From: Pseudomonas sp. | Lineage (GTDB): Bacteria > Pseudomonadota > Gammaproteobacteria > Pseudomonadales > Pseudomonadaceae | Direction: 5' to 3' | Length of the DNA: 64,000 nt | NCBI GenBank assembly: GCA_030699825.1 | Contig: JAUYKV010000034.1 | Location: 1-64,000 of the forward strand | Shown here: piece by piece, positions 1-8,220 of the stretch | Layout: the number at the start of each line of letters is the position of its first letter | Position numbering within the stretch: the stretch's first letter is position 1 | Position numbers and translations under genes: made by a program | Notes under the pieces: generated by a model | What the model saw: only the letters and a program-made list of their open reading frames with translations | What the model was told of the DNA's origin: nothing | Database searches by the model: none

Positions 1-1
1 C

Positions 2-141
2 GTAGGATGGGTTAGGCGCCCACAAATTGACCTGCTGCCAGCAGAATAACCGCGCCGTAACCCATCATGGATTTCAGCCACTACAATCGGATACAGGTAT
101 AAAACGCTCGATGGGTATCGCTGCGCTCAACGCCATCCTAC
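2..141. repeat. Inverted-repeat-bounded intergenic element
   Basis: The element begins with GTAGGATGG and ends with the exact reverse complement CCATCCTAC. Inside are GGGTTA- and TAACCC-type segments. Related TGGGTTA/TAACCCA elements recur near 18.0, 19.5, 27.4, 27.6, 47.2-47.5 and 61.9-62.1 kb, always between genes. No convincing gene is seen in 1-220. The family is a dispersed repeat of unknown mobility; it looks like the non-coding palindromic repeats common in Pseudomonas genomes. Confidence 0.6.
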
Positions 142-220
142 AGTTATTGGCTCCGACAATATTTCGTAAAATTTTTATATATAAAACAATGAGTTATTTG
201 TTGTTTGATGAGAGGGGCGG

Positions 221-970
221 CTAGAACAAACCATCGCTTTCGAAGCGGCGAGCCTCGCGCTGCAGTTGGTAAACGAAGCGCTCGACCTGGCGTTGTTCCA
301 GGCCGTTCATGCGGTGGAAGCGTACGCCGGCGAAGGTCGTGTCGAGTTTCTCTTCATACTGCACATGGCGCATTTCCACGGCAGTGGTCATCTCGCCGAA
401 GGGCAGTTGAGCGGTAAAACTCTCATAAACCTGGCCAGAGTGCAGGCTGCTGACGACGTTGCCCGGCAGGCGCACTTTGCAGCCGGTGGCGGAGATATCC
501 AGCAGTTGTCCCGCGATGGAGCTGCGCAACTTGGCGCCAGCCAGTTCGATCTTGACCTGGTCGGTTCGCTTGAGTTGTGCTCTGTAGGCATTTCGGCGCT
601 GGTGGTAATGCACCTCTTCAGGCATCGGACTGAAATAGCAGCGTGCCCCCTGGTGTTCGGCTACCTGTACCGGCTGCAGACACTCCCAGGCAACACGCAC
701 GCCTTCATGGAAGGCTTCGATGCGAAAAGATTCGCCGTTCTGCAGAAAGCGCTCGGCATCGTTGGGGATCATCTCGTCGAGAATCAGGCGATTCTTGTCG
801 CGATCGACTTCGATCAGGTAACTCTGAAAGCGTTGGTTGCGTTCGTGGAAGGTGATAATCAGAGGGTCGTGGTGCTGTTGCAGTTGACGCAGATTGGCCA
901 CGATTTCCACCGGGGCTTTAAGCACCATCGGTGGTTGCGGGCCATCGTCCTCGATAAAGGGGTTGGACAC
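221..970 (-). CDS. flgZ: FlgZ/YcgR-type c-di-GMP-responsive flagellar brake protein
   Basis: This protein of 249 residues has a YcgR N-terminal domain (about 15-115) followed by a PilZ domain. The PilZ c-di-GMP ligands are visible: RRNAYR at 125-130 (RxxxR) and DISATG at 158-163. In pseudomonads the family binds c-di-GMP and slows flagellar motility at the motor. An in-frame ATG lies 33 bases further upstream, but the GTG at 970 is preferred because GGAGAG sits nine bases before it and the protein then begins MSNPF. It is the last gene of flgA-flgM-flgN-flgZ on the minus strand, so it is probably co-transcribed with flgM and flgN from the sigma-28 site at 1981-2007. Its location strongly supports the flagellar role. 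Confidence 0.93.
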   Translation of the reverse strand: MSNPFIEDDGPQPPMVLKAPVEIVANLRQLQQHHDPLIITFHERNQRFQSYLIEVDRDKNRLILDEMIPNDAERFLQNGESFRIEAFHEGVRVAWECLQPVQVAEHQGARCYFSPMPEEVHYHQRRNAYRAQLKRTDQVKIELAGAKLRSSIAGQLLDISATGCKVRLPGNVVSSLHSGQVYESFTAQLPFGEMTTAVEMRHVQYEEKLDTTFAGVRFHRMNGLEQRQVERFVYQLQREARRFESDGLF

Positions 971-1055
971 GGTCCAGAACTCTCCAGGCAAATACGGGGA
1001 CACTAGAATGCTGGCATTGTGACAGCATTTTCTTCTGTGCCTTGTTATTTAGTGT

Positions 1056-1523
1056 TCAGGCCTGACTGAGCGGGCGCTGCTGGCCGATTCTAGCGGTACC
1101 GCCACGGCTGTCATAGAGGCTGGGGGTTTCTGCGCCGCGGAGAATGCCGAGCATGCTGCTGGTCGAGGCCTGGCTGGAACGAATCAAGCGGCCGTTACGC
1201 AGATTGGCCGCTTGGCAGCGTTCGAGCAGCCTGTGCAGTTGATCGCCGCGCTCGAGCAGTTCAGCGCCTTGGCTGGAGCGTTCGGCGAGGGCTTGCAGGC
1301 CGGCGCGGTCGGCGCTCAGCTGCAGGCTGAGCAGCAATTGGCTGCGTGCCCGGCCGTGTTGATCGAGTTGCGCCAGCAGTGGTTGCTTCTTCTCCAGGAT
1401 GCTTTGCAGGCGGGCCAGGTCGCGTTCGCCAAGGGCCTGGTATTCCTCATCGACCAGTTCGAGCAGTTGCTCGGCACTGCCGATATCGTCGTTGAAAAGC
1501 TCAAGCAGGGTCATGTCGTGCAT
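1056..1523 (-). CDS. flgN: FlgN, export chaperone for hook-filament junction proteins
   Basis: A 155-residue, mostly alpha-helical protein (LLELFNDDIGSAEQLLELVD near the start) of FlgN family size. FlgN binds the C-termini of FlgK and FlgL in the cytoplasm and delivers them to the flagellar export gate. It lies 76 bases downstream of flgM and 85 bases upstream of flgZ on the same strand, the usual flgM-flgN pairing. The start ATG at 1523 is preceded by GAGAG. An internal ATG nine bases later (MTLLEL) is a possible alternative start. The C-terminal 30 residues are low in helix-forming residues and rich in Arg and Gly. Confidence 0.92.
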   Translation of the reverse strand: MHDMTLLELFNDDIGSAEQLLELVDEEYQALGERDLARLQSILEKKQPLLAQLDQHGRARSQLLLSLQLSADRAGLQALAERSSQGAELLERGDQLHRLLERCQAANLRNGRLIRSSQASTSSMLGILRGAETPSLYDSRGGTARIGQQRPLSQA

Positions 1524-1599
1524 CGCAGGCTCTCGGATGTCAGCGGGCCGTGGCAGCGCTACTGTGCTGTTAGGCTAACACCCCGGCGCTGCTCTGGGA

Positions 1600-1941
1600 C
1601 TAGCGCTGGGATTCGAAGTCGAGCAGTTTGCCGGCAACGCGCTGGCTGTCGACCTGGTAACTGCCGTCAAGGATCGCTTGTTTGAGCTGGGCAACCCGCT
1701 CTTTATTGACGGTTGGTTGCTCGGCCAGTTTTTCGCTGATTTTTTGCAGCTGTTGCGCTTCGCGACTGAATTGCACCGACTCCCCGCTCTTGCTGGCGTC
1801 TGCCGGCTGGGTCGGAGTTGCTGACGGGCTGGCCGCTTTATCGCTGATGGCTTCATTTCGGCCACCAGACTGAGCACCGCCCGCACGCCCTGAGTTAGCA
1901 GGGGTGGTGGCATTGTTTAGCCGGTTGAAGTCGATGACCAT
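1600..1941 (-). CDS. flgM: FlgM, anti-sigma-28 factor
   Basis: This 113-residue protein starts MVIDFNRLN. It has a disordered Ser/Ala/Gln-rich N-terminal half and a C-terminal FlgM domain ([11 protein letters not shown], then [13 protein letters not shown], then VAGKLLDFE), which is the part that binds FliA in the family. FlgM holds sigma-28 inactive until it is exported through the finished hook-basal body. A strong sigma-28 promoter match lies about 40 bases upstream, giving the expected autoregulatory loop in which FliA drives its own inhibitor. The FliA partner is at 52007-52753 of this window. Confidence 0.95.
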   Translation of the reverse strand: MVIDFNRLNNATTPANSGRAGGAQSGGRNEAISDKAASPSATPTQPADASKSGESVQFSREAQQLQKISEKLAEQPTVNKERVAQLKQAILDGSYQVDSQRVAGKLLDFESQR

Positions 1942-1980
1942 GATGCAAAACCTCGAACAGTATTTGGACGCTTACCTGGT

Positions 1981-2007
1981 TTCTCGGCCGATTCCGCAGA
2001 AACTTTA
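1981..2007 (-). promoter_or_regulatory. Sigma-28 (FliA) promoter of flgM-flgN-flgZ
   Basis: On the minus strand the sequence reads TAAA (2007-2004), a 15-base spacer, then GCCGAGAA (1988-1981). The FliA consensus is TAAA-N15-GCCGATAA, so there is one mismatch in the -10 element. It lies 39 bases upstream of the flgM ATG. Confidence 0.85.
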
Positions 2008-2127
2008 GAGAAATATCCGCTGTTTCAAGCAACAGTTTAACCACAGTCTGAAACATCGTCAGCCAACCTTCCCGGTAAACGCCTGTTTCAAGCTCATTTA
2101 GCTGAGAACAAGAGGCGAGAACCGCGG

Positions 2128-2910
2128 CTACATGGCCACTTCAACCTGACCGGGTCCAATCACCCGCGCTCTGACGACCCGTTTCGAGCGCTGGTTGCGC
2201 ACCCTGATTTGTTTGCCGATGACCCCGTCCGACAGGGCTTCGCCTGGCATGCGCACGCTCATGTTGCCGCTGCGCGCGCTGATCACCACCTGATCACCTT
2301 TACGGATGGCCTCGGCTTGCTCGACGTGCGTCGGCGCCACCACCTGATCGGGCTGCAGTGGCCGCGTCAGTTTCTTGCCGACCGCCTGTTTGAGGCTGGT
2401 CAGATAGCCTTGATTGAGCAGGCCTACATCGCGTTCCACCAGGCTCACATCCATATCTGTCAGCACGGCCTCGCGCTTGATCGGACGGATCGCGGTGACC
2501 ACGTCACGGTATAGCCTGACCTGCCCTGGGACGAAAACCGTCCAGGGTGAGCTGCCATCACAGCGTACCCGCATGGTGACGCGGCCAATCGGTTGGGCAG
2601 GGCTTTCCAGGCTGGTCGTCAATTCCTTGTCGCACAGCGGTAAGCGTAAGCGCGGATCGAGACGGTTGATTTCAACCTCATAGCGACCCTGAATTTCGCT
2701 GCGCTGCAGGTAATCGGTGACCGTCAGCTCAAGAAAGCGGTGGGTCGCGCCGATAAGCTCTTCAGGCAAAGTCGCAGCGGCAGGTGTCACTGAGCTGTAG
2801 CCGAGCGCGAGCAAAGCAGGTAAAACTGCCAGCCAATGGCGGCTTTTTGCCGGCAGGTATTGATGCCTGTGCCGATAAAAGTGTCGAGAAGTTGTCGTTT
2901 CTGCGTTCAT
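2128..2910 (-). CDS. flgA: FlgA, P-ring assembly chaperone
   Basis: FlgA is a periplasmic chaperone that helps FlgI polymerise into the P ring. The product is 260 residues: a long positively charged N-terminus, a hydrophobic core WLAVLPALLALG and a cleavage-like Ala-rich site near 45-50, then the SAF-like FlgA domain ending QVVISARSGNMSVRMPGEAL and VRARVIGPGQVEVAM. An ATG 111 bases further upstream is open but would overlap cheV, so 2910 is chosen; the MNAETT start matches what I recall of pseudomonad FlgA. It is divergent from cheV with 76 bases between the starts. The unusual feature is a sigma-54-like site that would place the transcript start almost at this ATG. Confidence 0.9.
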   Translation of the reverse strand: MNAETTTSRHFYRHRHQYLPAKSRHWLAVLPALLALGYSSVTPAAATLPEELIGATHRFLELTVTDYLQRSEIQGRYEVEINRLDPRLRLPLCDKELTTSLESPAQPIGRVTMRVRCDGSSPWTVFVPGQVRLYRDVVTAIRPIKREAVLTDMDVSLVERDVGLLNQGYLTSLKQAVGKKLTRPLQPDQVVAPTHVEQAEAIRKGDQVVISARSGNMSVRMPGEALSDGVIGKQIRVRNQRSKRVVRARVIGPGQVEVAM

Positions 2911-2921
2911 GCAGAGTGGAA

Positions 2922-2937
2922 AGCAAGGCGCGTGCCG
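2922..2937 (-). promoter_or_regulatory. Candidate sigma-54 promoter of flgA
   Basis: On the minus strand GGCACG-N4-TTGC is present with GG at 2936-2935 and GC at 2924-2923, the exact RpoN spacing. The predicted +1 is about 2911, next to the flgA ATG at 2910, so the transcript would be nearly leaderless. The sequence match is very good but the position is odd. Confidence 0.5.
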
Positions 2938-2986
2938 CTTGCTACGCCAAGCACAATGTGCGCGACTCAAACAGAGGGGTTTGGGC

Positions 2987-3919
2987 ATGGCCGGTGTAAT
3001 GGATTCGGTTAACCAGCGCACACAGCTGGTTGGACAGAATCGTTTGGAACTGCTGCTGTTCCGTCTCGATGGCGGGCAGCTTTATGGCATCAACGTATTC
3101 AAGGTGAAGGAGGTGCTGCAATGCCCCAAGCTCACCATCATGCCCAAATCCAGCCCTGTCGTGCGGGGTGTGGCGAGCATTCGCGGTGGCACTATCCCCA
3201 TTCTCGATCTGTCCATGGCGACCGGGCGGCCACCGCTGCAGGATCTGAGCAACAGCTTCGTCATCATTACCGAGTACAACACCAAGGTTCAGGGCTTTCT
3301 GGTGCATGCGGTCGAGCGCATCGTCAACATGAACTGGGATGAAATCCACCCGCCACCCAAGGGTGCGGGGCGTGATCACTACCTGACTGCAGTGACCCGC
3401 CTGGACAATCAGTTGGTGGAAATCCTCGATGTAGAGAAAATTCTCGCCGAGGTGGCGCCGACGTCCGAGGTGATTTCTGCCGGTGTGATAAATGCCGAAA
3501 CCCAGAGCAAGGCGCTGAGCAAGCACGTCCTGATCGTTGATGACTCATCGGTGGCGCGCAAGCAGGTGATTCGCTGCCTGCAAACCGTGGGGGTCGAGGT
3601 CACGGCGTTGAACGATGGTCGGCAAGCCCTGGATTACCTGCGCAATATGGCGGACGAGGGCAGGCATCCAAGCCAGGAGCTGCTGATGTTGATTTCCGAC
3701 ATCGAGATGCCGGAAATGGACGGCTATACCCTGACCGCAGAGATCCGCAGCGATGCGCGCATGCAGAAGTTACACATCCTCCTGCATACTTCGCTTTCCG
3801 GGGTGTTCAATCAGGCTATGGTGAAGAAGGTCGGCGCCGATGACTTTCTTCCCAAGTTTCGCCCCGATGACCTGGCATCGCGGGTGGTCGCACGTATCAA
3901 CGAGGTCGATCAGAGCTAG
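2987..3919 (+). CDS. cheV: CheV, CheW-REC chemotaxis coupling protein
   Basis: This 310-residue protein has a CheW domain (about 17-160, with LLLFRLDGGQLYGINVFKV at the start) and a receiver domain (about 179-308). Receiver signatures are VLIVDDSS (acidic pair 185-186) and the predicted phospho-acceptor D238 in DIEMPEMDG. CheV couples chemoreceptors to CheA and its phosphorylation is thought to tune adaptation. The ATG at 2987 has AGAGGGG eight bases upstream; a second in-frame ATG at 2999 is less well placed. A pair of terminator-like hairpins separates it from cheR. Confidence 0.95.
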   Translation: MAGVMDSVNQRTQLVGQNRLELLLFRLDGGQLYGINVFKVKEVLQCPKLTIMPKSSPVVRGVASIRGGTIPILDLSMATGRPPLQDLSNSFVIITEYNTKVQGFLVHAVERIVNMNWDEIHPPPKGAGRDHYLTAVTRLDNQLVEILDVEKILAEVAPTSEVISAGVINAETQSKALSKHVLIVDDSSVARKQVIRCLQTVGVEVTALNDGRQALDYLRNMADEGRHPSQELLMLISDIEMPEMDGYTLTAEIRSDARMQKLHILLHTSLSGVFNQAMVKKVGADDFLPKFRPDDLASRVVARINEVDQS

Positions 3920-3974
3920 TGAACGCAGGGGGCGGGCACCGTCGTTGCGTCGCGCAACAATAATCGAAGGTTAT

Positions 3975-4000
3975 GGCGCTCACCGCGCCTGGCCTTTTTA
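3975..4000 (+). terminator. Terminator-like hairpin after cheV
   Basis: GGCGC (3975-3979) and GCGCC (3985-3989) form a short stem with loop TCACC, followed by TGGCCTTTTT. It is 55 bases after the cheV stop. Confidence 0.55.
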
Positions 4001-4047
4001 ACAGGCAAAATTAGCGGACAAAATGAATCGTCGAGTCTGTTTTTAAC

Positions 4048-4074
4048 GCTGCATCGCCGAATGCAGCCGTTTTT
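4048..4074 (+). terminator. Second terminator-like hairpin upstream of cheR
   Basis: GCTGCAT (4048-4054) pairs perfectly with ATGCAGC (4061-4067), loop CGCCGA, followed by CGTTTTTG. It lies 70 bases before the cheR start and could separate cheV and cheR transcripts or act as an attenuator. Confidence 0.55.
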
Positions 4075-4143
4075 GCTTCGGTTTGATGATAGGGCGCAGA
4101 GGGCATCTTTCAGTGCAACACTTTGATTGGCGAGGCCTGGCTA

Positions 4144-4971
4144 GTGTCTTCAGGTAATTTGGATTTTGAGCAGTTCCGGACCTTCCTGGAAAAAGCCTGT
4201 GGCATTTTGCTGGGCAGTAATAAGCAGTACCTGGTGTCCAGCCGACTGAACAAGTTGCAGGAACAGCACGGGATCAAGACCCTGGGGGAATTGGTGCAGC
4301 GCATGCAAAGCCAGCCGCGCAGCGGTTTGCGCGAGTTGGTGGTGGACGCCATGACCACCAATGAAACCCTGTGGTTTCGTGACACCTACCCCTTCGAAGT
4401 GCTGAAAAAGCGGGTCCTGCCCGAGTTGATCAAAGCCAATCCGGGCCAGCGCCTGCGCATCTGGTCGGCGGCCTGCTCGTCGGGACAGGAACCATATTCC
4501 CTGTCGATGAGCATCGACGAGTTCGAGAAAATCAATATCGGTCAGCTCAAGGCGGGGGTGCAAATTGTCGCCACCGATCTGTCTCCGTCGATGCTGGCCA
4601 ATTGCAAATCCGGTGAGTACGACAGCCTGGCCATGGGGCGGGGCCTGTCGCAAGAGCGCTTGCAGCGTTATTTCGATCCGAAGGCACCGGGCCGCTGGGT
4701 GGTCAAGCCGGCGATCAAAAGCCGCGTCGAGTTTCGTCCGCTGAACCTGATGGACAGCTATGCCAGCCTGGGCAAGTTCGACATCGTGTTTTGCCGCAAC
4801 GTGCTGATCTATTTTTCCGCCGATATGAAGAAAGACATCCTCACGCGCATCCATGCCATGTTGAAGCCGGGCGGTTATCTGTTCCTCGGCGCATCGGAGG
4901 CGCTCAACGGCCTGCCGGATCGTTATCAGATGGTGCAATGCAGCCCGGGGATCATCTACAAGGTCAAGTGA
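4144..4971 (+). CDS. cheR: CheR, chemoreceptor glutamate methyltransferase
   Basis: CheR transfers a methyl group from S-adenosylmethionine to glutamates of chemoreceptors for adaptation. The 275-residue product has the N-terminal CheR helical domain (1-70), the family signature TTNETLWFRD at 71-80, the SAM-binding segment IWSAACSSGQEPY at about 106-118, and FDIVFCRNVLIYF in the C-terminal half. The GTG at 4144 is chosen because GAGG lies eight bases upstream; an upstream open extension has no good ribosome site. In P. aeruginosa cheR1 sits next to cheV, as here. A strong terminator follows. Confidence 0.94.
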   Translation: MSSGNLDFEQFRTFLEKACGILLGSNKQYLVSSRLNKLQEQHGIKTLGELVQRMQSQPRSGLRELVVDAMTTNETLWFRDTYPFEVLKKRVLPELIKANPGQRLRIWSAACSSGQEPYSLSMSIDEFEKINIGQLKAGVQIVATDLSPSMLANCKSGEYDSLAMGRGLSQERLQRYFDPKAPGRWVVKPAIKSRVEFRPLNLMDSYASLGKFDIVFCRNVLIYFSADMKKDILTRIHAMLKPGGYLFLGASEALNGLPDRYQMVQCSPGIIYKVK

Positions 4972-5002
4972 ATCGCCCGCTGCGCGGGGTCCGAACATGA
5001 AA

Positions 5003-5028
5003 CGGGAGGCCAGTGGCCTCCCGTTTTT
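5003..5028 (+). terminator. Rho-independent terminator after cheR
   Basis: CGGGAGGCC (5003-5011) and GGCCTCCCG (5015-5023) form a perfect nine-pair stem with loop AGT, followed by TTTTTC. It lies 31 bases after the cheR stop. Confidence 0.92.
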
Positions 5029-5161
5029 CGTCAGGCGCGGCGGCAAGGTCCCGACCGGCTTGCCGGATTGTTTGCCATGGAGCGGAAAATCCTTGCCGCT
5101 CGACTTGCTTTAGGGGCAATAAATTTTATCAACTTATTGAAATATAAGATAAAAATATAAA

Positions 5162-5177
5162 CGGCACGACCTTTGCT
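5162..5177 (+). promoter_or_regulatory. Sigma-54 promoter of flgBCDE
   Basis: CGGCACG-ACCT-TTGCT has GG at 5163-5164 and GC at 5175-5176, the strict RpoN spacing. It is preceded by a very AT-rich stretch (about 5117-5160), and lies 50 bases upstream of the flgB ATG. Confidence 0.88.
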
Positions 5178-5227
5178 TAATGTCTTGTACGCAAAACAGG
5201 CAAGCCCAACGGCAAAGGTTCCTGACC

Positions 5228-5635
5228 ATGAGCATCAGCTTCGATAGCGCACTCGGCATCCATGAAAAGGCTCTCGGCTTTCGCGCCCAGCGTGCCGAGG
5301 TGTTGGCCAACAACATCGCCAACGCCGATACGCCCAACTACAAGGCGCGCGATCTGGACTTCGCCGCGGTGCTGGCCGAGCAGAGCGCCAATACCCAGCG
5401 TGGTTCGGCCGGTCTGGCCCGCACCAACAGCCGGCATATCGCCGCAGAGGGCGTGGCCATGGGCAGTGCCAGCCTGGCCTACCGCATCCCCTCGCACCCG
5501 TCGATCGATCAGAACACCGTCGACGTGCAAGTCGAGCAGTCCACTTACGCGGAAAACGCGGTGAATTTCCAAGCCAGCTTCACCTTCCTCAACAGCAAGT
5601 TCAAAGGGCTGGTCAGCGCCCTGCGCGGCGAATAA
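5228..5635 (+). CDS. flgB: FlgB, proximal rod protein
   Basis: FlgB forms part of the flagellar rod that crosses the periplasm and is exported by the flagellar type III system. The 135-residue product has the axial-protein N-terminal motif (VLANNIANADTPNYKARDL at 30-48) and a C-terminal helix FLNSKFKGLVSALRGE. The ATG at 5228 gives the normal length; an open frame upstream overlaps the sigma-54 promoter region and is not coding. First gene of flgBCDE, with flgC 14 bases downstream. Confidence 0.96.
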   Translation: MSISFDSALGIHEKALGFRAQRAEVLANNIANADTPNYKARDLDFAAVLAEQSANTQRGSAGLARTNSRHIAAEGVAMGSASLAYRIPSHPSIDQNTVDVQVEQSTYAENAVNFQASFTFLNSKFKGLVSALRGE

Positions 5636-5649
5636 AGGAGCCTGATGCC

Positions 5650-6093
5650 ATGTCACTCGCCAGTGTTTTCAATATCGCCGGAACCGGCATGAGTGCCCAG
5701 AGCACTCGTCTGAATACCATTTCCAGCAACATCGCCAACGCCGAAACGGTGTCGTCGAGCGTCGATCAGACCTACCGCGCACGCCATCCGGTATTCGCTA
5801 CCGTGTTCCAGCAGTCCGTGGGCGATGGCAGCGGTTCGCTGTTCGCCGAGCAGGGTCAGGCCGGCAGCGGCGTGCAGGTGCTGGGCATCGTCGAGGATCA
5901 GAGCAGCCTGGTGCCGCGCTACGAGCCGAACCACCCGGCGGCCGATGAGGGCGGCTATGTGTACTACCCCAACGTCAACGTGGTCGAGGAAATGGCCGAC
6001 ATGATTTCCGCCAGCCGGGCATTCCAGACCAACGTCGAGATGATGAACACGGCCAAACAAATGTTGCAGCGCGTACTGACCCTGGGTCAGTAA
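5650..6093 (+). CDS. flgC: FlgC, proximal rod protein
   Basis: The 147-residue product carries the axial-family signature ISSNIANAETVSSS near the N-terminus and the C-terminal helix EEMADMISASRAFQTNVEMM that packs in the rod core. FlgC joins FlgB and FlgF in the proximal rod. GGAGCC lies shortly before the ATG. The spacing to flgB and flgD is short, consistent with one transcript. Confidence 0.97.
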   Translation: MSLASVFNIAGTGMSAQSTRLNTISSNIANAETVSSSVDQTYRARHPVFATVFQQSVGDGSGSLFAEQGQAGSGVQVLGIVEDQSSLVPRYEPNHPAADEGGYVYYPNVNVVEEMADMISASRAFQTNVEMMNTAKQMLQRVLTLGQ

Positions 6094-6114
6094 ATCGCAC
6101 GAAGGGGATACGGC

Positions 6115-6780
6115 ATGAGCACGGTAAATGGCGTCAGTTCGGCACTCGATCAATACCAGATCAAGAGCGACACCACGGCCAATAAAGAATTGGGCAAGAA
6201 CGAGTTTCTCAACTTGCTGGTGGCGCAACTGAATAACCAGAACCCTCTGGAGCCGCAGAGCAATGGCGAGTTCATTGCCCAGCTGGCGCAGTTCAGCCAG
6301 GTCGAAGGCATCGAGAAACTCAATACCAGCATGGGTTCGCTGCTGTCCGGCTACCAGTCCTCCCAGGCGTTGCAGGCCTCATCCCTGGTCGGCAGTAAGG
6401 TCATCATTCCGACCGACAAGGCGCTGGTCGATACCAGCGAAAGCTTCAAGGCCAGCCTGCTGCTACCAACCAGCAGCAGCAACGTCTACGTCAACGTCTA
6501 CGACAAGGCCGGGACCGCGGTGAGCCGGATCAACATGGGCGAGCAGGCTGCCGGCAATGTCAGCTTTATCTGGGACGGCAAAGACGCCAGCGGCAATTTG
6601 TTGCCGCCCGGCACCTACAAGTTCGAGGCGCAGGCCACCTACGAAGGCGAGACCCAAGCGCTTGGCACCATGCTCCCGGCCAACGTCGACAGCGTGGTAC
6701 TGGGCGGCAGCGAGTTGATGCTCAACCTGGCGGGGCTCGGCAGTGTGCCGCTCTCCCAGGTGCAGGTCATCGGTGAGTAA
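6115..6780 (+). CDS. flgD: FlgD, hook cap / hook assembly protein
   Basis: FlgD caps the growing hook and directs addition of FlgE. The 221-residue protein has the conserved N-terminal segment LGKNEFLNLLVAQLNNQNPL (25-44), followed by QFSQVEGIEKLN, then the Tudor/FnIII-type C-terminal region (YDKAGTAV..., SFIWDGKDASGN). Preceded by AAGGGG. It sits between flgC and flgE as in other pseudomonads. Confidence 0.96.
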   Translation: MSTVNGVSSALDQYQIKSDTTANKELGKNEFLNLLVAQLNNQNPLEPQSNGEFIAQLAQFSQVEGIEKLNTSMGSLLSGYQSSQALQASSLVGSKVIIPTDKALVDTSESFKASLLLPTSSSNVYVNVYDKAGTAVSRINMGEQAAGNVSFIWDGKDASGNLLPPGTYKFEAQATYEGETQALGTMLPANVDSVVLGGSELMLNLAGLGSVPLSQVQVIGE

Positions 6781-6824
6781 TTTCAGAGTTTTAATCGCCG
6801 GCCAAACCGGCAAAGGAGACTTCC

Positions 6825-8171
6825 ATGGCGTTCAATATCGGTCTTAGCGGCCTGCGCGCTGCGACCAGCGATCTCAACGTGACCGGCAACAACATCGCCA
6901 ACGCCGGTACGGCTGGCTTCAAGCAGTCGCGTGCCGAGTTTTCCGATGTCTATGCGGCTTCGGTGAACGGTTCCGGCAAGAACCCGCAGGGTAGCGGTGT
7001 GCTGCTGAGCAATGTGTCGCAGCTGTTCAACCAGGGCAATGTCAACTCCACGCAAAACTCCCTGGATCTGGCGATCAACGGTAACGGCTTCTTCCAGACC
7101 AGCAACAACGGCGAGGTCAGCTACACCCGTGCAGGCTATTTCGGGACCGATCGCGATGGCTTTATGGTCAATAACTTCGGCTACAAGCTGCAGGGCTATG
7201 CCGTCGATGGCAACGGCAACCTGCAGAATGGCGTGATCAGCGATCTGCGTATCGAGACCGCGAGCCAGGCCCCGAAGGCGACCACGACGCTGAATCAGAC
7301 GTTCAATCTGAACTCGACCAATACGGTGCCGACCAATACGCCGTTTGATCCGAGCGATCCGACCACCTACAACTCCTCCACCTCGACCAATATTTACGAC
7401 ACTCAGGGCAATGCCCATGTGCTGACCCAGTATTTTGTTAAGAGTGAGTCGAACGAGTGGCAGATGAACGTGCTGGTCGACGGTCGCAGCCCTTTGACAC
7501 CTGACGCGGCGGACTCAACAGGCACCGAGCCTTTGCGTTATCAGGTGAATTTCAATGCATCTGGTCAGCTCAGCCAGCTAGCGCCCATCACCGATATAAC
7601 TACTTCACCACCTACCTTGGGAGCGCTGACCAGTCCGGCCGGGAAATTCACGCTCAGCGGTTGGAATCCAGCAGCTCCAGATGCAGCATCGGCATCGGGA
7701 TGGTCGCAGAACGGCGCCGAAAGTAACCCAAGTGGCATTGTGGTCGACCTTCGCAGTTCCACCCAGTTCTCCAGCTCCTTCGCGGTCAACGCCGTCAGCC
7801 AGGATGGCTACACCACCGGCCAACTGGCGGGGCTGGAAATCGACGACACCGGGGTGATTTTCGCCCGCTACACCAACGGCCAATCCAATGTGCAGGGGCA
7901 GGTGATTCTGGCCAGCTTCGCCAACGTGCAGGGCCTGACTCCGGTGGGTAAGACCGCCTGGGTGCAGTCCTTCGCCTCCGGCGAACCGGTGGTGGGAACG
8001 CCGCGCAGCGGCACCCTCGGCGCCTTGCAGTCCGGCGCCCTGGAAGACTCCAACGTCGAGCTGTCCGACCAGTTGGTCAACCTGATCGTCGCCCAGCGCA
8101 ACTACCAGGCCAACGCCAAGACCATCGAAACCGAAAGTTCGATTACCCAGACCATCATCAACCTGCGCTGA
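6825..8171 (+). CDS. flgE: FlgE, flagellar hook protein
   Basis: FlgE polymerises into the hook, the universal joint between rod and filament. The 448-residue product starts MAFNIGLSGLRAA with NNIANAGTAGFK (23-34) and ends with the axial C-terminal helix LIVAQRNYQANAKTIETE. AAAGGAGA lies eight bases upstream of the ATG. The segment around DNA 7480-7720, the surface-exposed domain, looks less GC-rich and less biased in codon use than the flanks, which is typical for variable hook domains. The gene is followed directly by the 170-bp tandem repeats. Confidence 0.96.
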   Translation: MAFNIGLSGLRAATSDLNVTGNNIANAGTAGFKQSRAEFSDVYAASVNGSGKNPQGSGVLLSNVSQLFNQGNVNSTQNSLDLAINGNGFFQTSNNGEVSYTRAGYFGTDRDGFMVNNFGYKLQGYAVDGNGNLQNGVISDLRIETASQAPKATTTLNQTFNLNSTNTVPTNTPFDPSDPTTYNSSTSTNIYDTQGNAHVLTQYFVKSESNEWQMNVLVDGRSPLTPDAADSTGTEPLRYQVNFNASGQLSQLAPITDITTSPPTLGALTSPAGKFTLSGWNPAAPDAASASGWSQNGAESNPSGIVVDLRSSTQFSSSFAVNAVSQDGYTTGQLAGLEIDDTGVIFARYTNGQSNVQGQVILASFANVQGLTPVGKTAWVQSFASGEPVVGTPRSGTLGALQSGALEDSNVELSDQLVNLIVAQRNYQANAKTIETESSITQTIINLR

Positions 8172-8220
8172 TAGCGCGTAGCGCCCGAGCATCACCGATT
8201 TATCGGTGTAGCCCGAATAA

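Noticed and set aside
266..1006. Long open frame on the plus strand opposite flgZ.
   Set aside because: It is a mirror of the GC-rich flgZ gene; PilZ motifs and a ribosome site support the minus strand only.
2871..2878. GCCGATAA on the plus strand upstream of cheV, a perfect sigma-28 -10 box.
   Set aside because: No TAAA is present 15 bases upstream (the sequence there is GGCA), and it lies inside flgA. It may be a weak cheV promoter but support is insufficient.
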